5,981 nt of DNA from contig DAHVXO010000144.1 of the NCBI GenBank assembly GCA_027356675.1, positions 1 to 5,981 of the forward strand, in the 5' to 3' direction. The notes beneath the pieces are model-generated. The model made no database searches, was not told the origin of the DNA, and saw only the letters and a program-made list of their open reading frames with translations. This document shows, in pieces, positions 5,395 through 5,981 of this stretch. Position 1 is the first letter of the stretch. Every line of letters starts with the position of its first letter. The DNA is from Symbiobacteriaceae bacterium (lineage in GTDB: Bacteria > Bacillota_E > Symbiobacteriia > Symbiobacteriales > Symbiobacteriaceae). Made by a program: the position numbers and the translations under genes.

Positions 5395-5981
5395 ATGTCC
5401 AGGATCGCAGTGATTGCGCTGGGCGGGGGAACGATCCTCCGCCCAGCGCAGCAGGGTAGCGCTGAGGATCAGCGGAAGAACCTGAAGGGGACCTGCGACC
5501 GCCTGGTTGGGTTGGTGGCTGACGGCTGGCGCCTGGTGCTTACGCACGGCAATGGCCCGCAGGTCGGCAACATCATTTTGCGGCACGAGCATGCACGGTC
5601 GCTGGTGCCGCCGATGCCTGTGGATGTCTGCGGTGCCGAGAGCCAGGGACAGGTCGGGTATCTGCTCCAGACCGCCCTGGAGAACGCCCTGCAGGCACGC
5701 GGACTGCAGCAGCGGGTGGCATGCGTGGTCACCCGGGTGCTGGTCGACGACTCCGATCCGAGCTTCATCACGCCGGAAAAGGCCGTAGGGCCACTGTACA
5801 CGGCCGCCAAGGCCATGGACCTCATGCGGCGGGGGATGGCGATGAAGGAAGGCGAGCGGGGCTGGCGGCAGGTGGTTCCCTCACCCCGGCCCCTGCAGGT
5901 CCTTGAGATGCCAATCATCCGAGACCTGATGGACAAGGATTACATCGTGATCGCTGGAGGCGGAGGCGGTGTTCCGGTGGG
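5395..5981 (+). CDS. arcC: Carbamate kinase, 3' end outside the window
   Basis: The visible 195 residues are the N-terminal two thirds of a carbamate kinase (usually ~310 residues). This amino-acid-kinase-fold enzyme makes ATP from carbamoyl phosphate and ADP, releasing ammonia and CO2. Family motifs are THGNGPQVG (50-58), GAESQGQVGYLLQ (80-92), VVTRVLVDD, the GPLYT segment, VVPSPRP (about 160-166) and IAGGGGGVPV (186-195). The first loop reads ALGGGTIL (8-15) where most members have ALGGNAL, so the conserved Asn is Gly12. In E. coli the kinase paired with FdrA-YlbE-YlbF is YbcF/AllK. This gene plays the same part, collecting energy from the carbamoyl phosphate released by the two upstream proteins. 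Codons 7-19 lie within a 16-bp hairpin. The start is fixed by GGGAGGA five nt upstream. Confidence 0.93.
   Translation, partial: MSRIAVIALGGGTILRPAQQGSAEDQRKNLKGTCDRLVGLVADGWRLVLTHGNGPQVGNIILRHEHARSLVPPMPVDVCGAESQGQVGYLLQTALENALQARGLQQRVACVVTRVLVDDSDPSFITPEKAVGPLYTAAKAMDLMRRGMAMKEGERGWRQVVPSPRPLQVLEMPIIRDLMDKDYIVIAGGGGGVPV
5415..5450 (+). repeat. 16-bp hairpin within codons 7-19 of the kinase gene
   Basis: TGCGCTGGGCGG (5415-5426) and CCGCCCAGCGCA (5439-5450) are exact 12-nt inverted repeats. Pairing continues inward through G5427-T5438 (wobble), G-C, G-C and A5430-T5435, leaving the 4-nt loop ACGA (5431-5434). The RNA stem is therefore 16 bp with one wobble and 10 G-C pairs in its outer 12. 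It begins 21 nt into the coding sequence. No T-run follows, so it is not a standard terminator. Both arms encode conserved protein (ALGG and LRPAQ), so coincidence of GC-rich codons is possible. Confidence 0.75.

Noticed and set aside
4335..5396. 353-residue open frame on the minus strand
   Set aside because: It lies entirely opposite the well-supported DUF1116 gene. Its length reflects high GC content, and its His/Gln/Gly-rich translation resembles no protein family.

Overview
The window is a high-GC bacterial segment (roughly 60-65% G+C by eye). Genes are packed on the plus strand, Shine-Dalgarno sites are strong, and starts are ATG, GTG and TTG. No gene identifies the host. The near-perfect TAAGGAGG site and purine-rich ribosome binding sites would fit a high-GC Firmicute or Chloroflexi-type organism, but this is a weak inference. 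I see no tRNA, rRNA, CRISPR array, insertion sequence or integrase.

Layout. Positions 1-145 are non-coding and hold a perfect 7-bp inverted repeat (2-18) and a promoter region with a consensus TATAAT (94-99). A perfect 6-bp inverted repeat (75-90) lies directly upstream of that box and looks like an operator. Positions 146-1354 encode a 12-helix MFS transporter of the YnfM type, and a stem-loop with a short T-tract overlaps its stop codon. After a ~200-bp gap, a tight four-gene run starts at 1554: a cyclase-family (kynurenine formamidase/isatin hydrolase-like) metal hydrolase, FdrA, a DUF1116 protein (YlbE/AllG) and a carbamate kinase cut off by the window end.

How the genes work together. 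FdrA and YlbE are subunits of the oxamate carbamoyltransferase of anaerobic allantoin degradation in E. coli. That enzyme phosphorolyses a ureido acid (oxalurate) to carbamoyl phosphate, and a carbamate kinase then makes ATP from it. Here the third E. coli subunit (YlbF/AllH) is not between ylbE and the kinase, and a ring-opening-type hydrolase leads the operon. The best reading is a catabolic, ATP-yielding pathway for a cyclic ureide or imide. The hydrolase would open the ring to a carbamoylated acid, FdrA-YlbE would release carbamoyl phosphate, and the kinase would harvest ATP. The substrate cannot be named from sequence.

The most unexpected structures are a 16-bp near-perfect hairpin inside the first 19 codons of the carbamate kinase gene, and a perfect 10-bp intercistronic hairpin between the hydrolase gene and fdrA. 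At the protein level, the kinase has Gly in place of the conserved Asn of its GGN motif, and the hydrolase carries a Cys-x-Cys-x-Cys cluster.
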